A stretch of DNA of 22,515 bases from a virus. The notes under the pieces are model-generated. The model was not told the origin of the DNA. It searched no databases and was given only the letters and a program-made list of their open reading frames with translations. How positions within the stretch are numbered: position 1 is the stretch's first letter; each line of letters begins with the position of its first letter. Of this stretch, positions 21,224-22,515 are shown in pieces. Where the stretch lies: the IMG/VR virus record IMGVR_UViG_3300028925_012358, positions 1 through 22,515 of that record. One strand, 5' to 3'. A program made the translations under genes and the position numbers.

Positions 21224-21412
21224 ATGACTAAATTACAGCTAAAAATAAAAGAATACGGCCAGCAGCGCCTCAGTGATACTGCTGGTATTAATAAATCTCA
21301 AATATCTACGGTGATGAACGGTCACACTAAGGGTTTTGGAAAGAAGCCTGGTTATCGAATATCTAAAATTTTAGATGTAGACCTGGCAATCGCGCTTGGG
21401 CTTGAAAATTAA
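21224..21412 (+). CDS. Cro-like HTH regulator
   Basis: A 62-residue protein with a single helix-turn-helix: 'LKIKEYGQQRLSDTAGINKS', then 'QISTVMNGHTKGFGKKPGYR', then 'ISKILDVDLAIALGLEN'. The spacing fits Cro/YdaS-type small repressors, with the recognition helix at about 24-33. It has no ribosome-binding site; the promoter just upstream would place the transcript start at the ATG, as in leaderless lambda cI mRNA. It is divergent from the repressor and is the first gene of the rightward replication operon. It likely turns off early transcription and favours lytic growth. It overlaps the O-like gene by up to 17 bases. Confidence 0.72.
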   Translation: MTKLQLKIKEYGQQRLSDTAGINKSQISTVMNGHTKGFGKKPGYRISKILDVDLAIALGLEN

Positions 21413-22115
21413 TTATCACTTTGACGTAGAAATGGCAACCAGACATGGTGTTGGTGAAGCCATTATGCTGAGTAATTTTGAATACTGGCTGGCAAAAAAT
21501 AAAGCAGATAATCGGCATTACCATGACGACCGAACTTGGACATACAACTCGGTCAACTCGCTGACTAAGCTTTTCCCATTTTGGTCGATCCGTCAGGTTC
21601 GCCGCATTTTAAAAAGCTTGCTAGATCAAGAGGTGCTGATTAAAAGCACACACAATAAACACGCCTACGACAAGACTAATTGGTACGCGTTAACCGATGA
21701 AAGCAAGCTATTGCTCATTGGTCAGAAAGGGCAAATGGATTTGTCAGAAAGGGCAAATGGACTTGTCAAAACTGACAAACCTATACCAGATAGTAAACCA
21801 TTAATAACCACAGATATAAAAGACTACCCGAATATCAACCTAGAGTCTTGGCTTGAGTTTGAGGCGCATCGAAACGGCATGAAACCTAAAATGACTGAGT
21901 TGGCACGTAAAAAACTTCTTAAAAAACTATCGCAATTATCACTTGACGAGCAATCATCGTGTATAGACGAGTCTATTGAGAATGGATGGAAAGGATTGTT
22001 CCCCAAAGGAAATTCAAATGCACGAAGAAACGAAAGCACATTTAGCGGCCTTACGGGCGCGGCAAGGCAGAACGTCGAACTCTTCGAGCGAATTAAAAGA
22101 CGGGGTTCTCGGTGA
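21402..22115 (+). CDS. O-like phage replication initiator
   Basis: A 237-residue protein. I choose the TTG at 21402 (a TTG at 21396 adds two residues; the first ATG, 21432, would cut conserved sequence). The N-terminus 'KINYHFDVEMATRHGVGEAI', then 'NFEYWLAKNKADN' and 'WTYNSVNSLTKLFPFWSIRQ' to 'YDKTNWYALT', fits a winged-helix replication domain. The C-terminal 'LESWLEFEAHRNGMKPKMTE' to 'SIENGWKGLFPKG' matches the last domain of phage O-type proteins. The linker between them is encoded by 22-bp iterons (21721-21764), a lambda-ori-like arrangement. The protein would bind the origin and recruit the loader encoded next. The stop lies in the P-like gene. Confidence 0.78.
   Translation: MKINYHFDVEMATRHGVGEAIMLSNFEYWLAKNKADNRHYHDDRTWTYNSVNSLTKLFPFWSIRQVRRILKSLLDQEVLIKSTHNKHAYDKTNWYALTDESKLLLIGQKGQMDLSERANGLVKTDKPIPDSKPLITTDIKDYPNINLESWLEFEAHRNGMKPKMTELARKKLLKKLSQLSLDEQSSCIDESIENGWKGLFPKGNSNARRNESTFSGLTGAARQNVELFERIKRRGSR
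21721..21780. repeat. Iterons inside the initiator gene (candidate replication origin)
   Basis: GTCAGAAAGGGCAAATGGA occurs at 21721-21739 and again at 21743-21761, a 22-bp period. A third, diverged start (GTCAAAACTGAC, 21765-21776) contains an inverted repeat (TTGTCA / TGACAA). AT-rich sequence follows to about 21840. The period is not a multiple of three, so the two copies are read in different frames and encode different peptides (GQKGQMDL and SERANGL), which points to DNA-level function. Confidence 0.6.
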
Positions 22116-22458
22116 TTATGATTCGATTTTTGATGAGCTATTGATGGCTCTTTCTGCAAATTACGATCCTTTCGGAGCTAAACTTGCGACCGAAGATCTT
22201 TACAACGTACAAGCCGCTTTGTGGATAGAAGGCTTAAAAGGTTTGACACGAACACAGATTAAACACGGAATGAGAAACTTCAAAGGCCAATTTAGACCAA
22301 CGCCGGACACCTTTAGAGCCTGGTGCGGCGAAAAGGCGGAAACACATAAGTCTGCAGCTTACAGTCCTTTTGATAAAACGAAGGCTATCGAGAAAAAGGG
22401 CGATCCTGAAGTTGCTAGACAGAAGCTATCAGAAATAAAAGAAATGTTACGAAAATGA
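22018..22458 (+). CDS. P-like helicase-loading replication protein
   Basis: A 146-residue protein. The ATG at 22018 has AAAGGA 7 bases upstream and is preferred to 21976, which would read inside the O-like coding region. Residues 30-105 carry 'DSIFDELLMALSANYD', 'LYNVQAALWIEGLKGLTRTQ' and 'IKHGMRNFKGQFRPTPDTFR' followed by AWC. The last part fits the phage P family signature (W...L.GLT..QI..G......F.P.P..F..WC). P proteins bring the host DnaB helicase to the O-bound origin. It is shorter than lambda P (233 residues), lacking most of the C-terminal part. It overlaps the O-like gene by 98 bases and the next gene by ATGA. A tyrosine or ATPase motif is not seen. Confidence 0.65.
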   Translation: MHEETKAHLAALRARQGRTSNSSSELKDGVLGDYDSIFDELLMALSANYDPFGAKLATEDLYNVQAALWIEGLKGLTRTQIKHGMRNFKGQFRPTPDTFRAWCGEKAETHKSAAYSPFDKTKAIEKKGDPEVARQKLSEIKEMLRK

Positions 22459-22515
22459 CAAAAGTTATGCTCAATTATTCTGGCGGTAAAGATTCTACAG
22501 CTATGCTGCTGTTGG
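22455..22515 (+). CDS. PP-loop protein, PAPS reductase-like (start only)
   Basis: The ATG at 22455 overlaps the previous stop (ATGA). The 20 residues visible include 'MLNYSGGKDSTAMLLL', with the SGGKDS pyrophosphate-binding loop of N-type ATP pyrophosphatases. Phages often carry such a gene, usually named phosphoadenosine phosphosulfate reductase-like (CysH family), in the replication region. The rest is cut by the window edge, so the active-site Cys and the exact class cannot be checked. DNA sulfur-modification and tRNA-modifying enzymes share this loop. Confidence 0.6.
   Translation, partial: MTKVMLNYSGGKDSTAMLLL

Overview
This window looks like an AT-rich temperate tailed phage with a short, non-contractile tail of the P22 type. 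The host is probably a low-GC, perhaps marine, gammaproteobacterium. I infer this from AT-rich codon use, the phage families present and a tRNA-Asn-derived attachment site; the sequence does not name the host.

Left part (1-14984, + strand, late genes). The window opens inside a P22-like coat protein, followed by a strong terminator. After two tiny genes comes a run matching the P22 order: gp4-like tail accessory factor, gp10-like DNA stabilisation protein, gp14-like GNAT-fold protein and then four gp7/gp20/gp16-type internal or ejection proteins. A beta-helix protein is inserted between the gp4 and gp10 homologues. Two long fibre proteins follow, then a lysis cassette with a phospholipase A2-like protein and a T4-type lysozyme. 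Almost all these genes touch or overlap (ATGA, TAATG or GTGA junctions), so they read as one translationally coupled operon.

Middle (14981-15415). A small ribbon-helix-helix-like gene missed by length cut-offs runs convergent to the lysozyme. Next to it lies attP: the 3' half of tRNA-Asn (anticodon loop to CCA), an intrinsic terminator just beyond it, and repeated candidate integrase/excisionase arm sites. Phage genes lie on both sides of the core and the tRNA has no 5' half. The window is therefore read as the unintegrated (attP) form of the genome, not as a host junction.

Right part (15416-20137, - strand). A leftward early operon encodes small accessory proteins, an Erf-family annealing protein, a YqaJ/lambda-type exonuclease, an SSB-like protein, a phage Dam-type adenine methyltransferase behind a structured leader and terminator, a DUF4224 protein and a tyrosine integrase. 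The region 20138-20493 holds tandem repeats, an operator-like site and a bidirectional terminator.

Immunity and replication (20494-22515). A short HTH repressor (-) faces a Cro-like HTH gene (+) across an intergenic region with pseudo-palindromic operators. The Cro-like gene appears to have a leaderless transcript. It is followed by an O-like initiator carrying 22-bp iterons in its linker (candidate origin), a P-like helicase loader, and the start of a PP-loop (PAPS reductase-like) gene cut by the window edge.

The whole is a recognisable temperate podovirus. The least-explained parts are the PLA2-like lysis gene, the S74 domain on an ejection protein, the methyltransferase leader RNA and the iterons inside the initiator gene.
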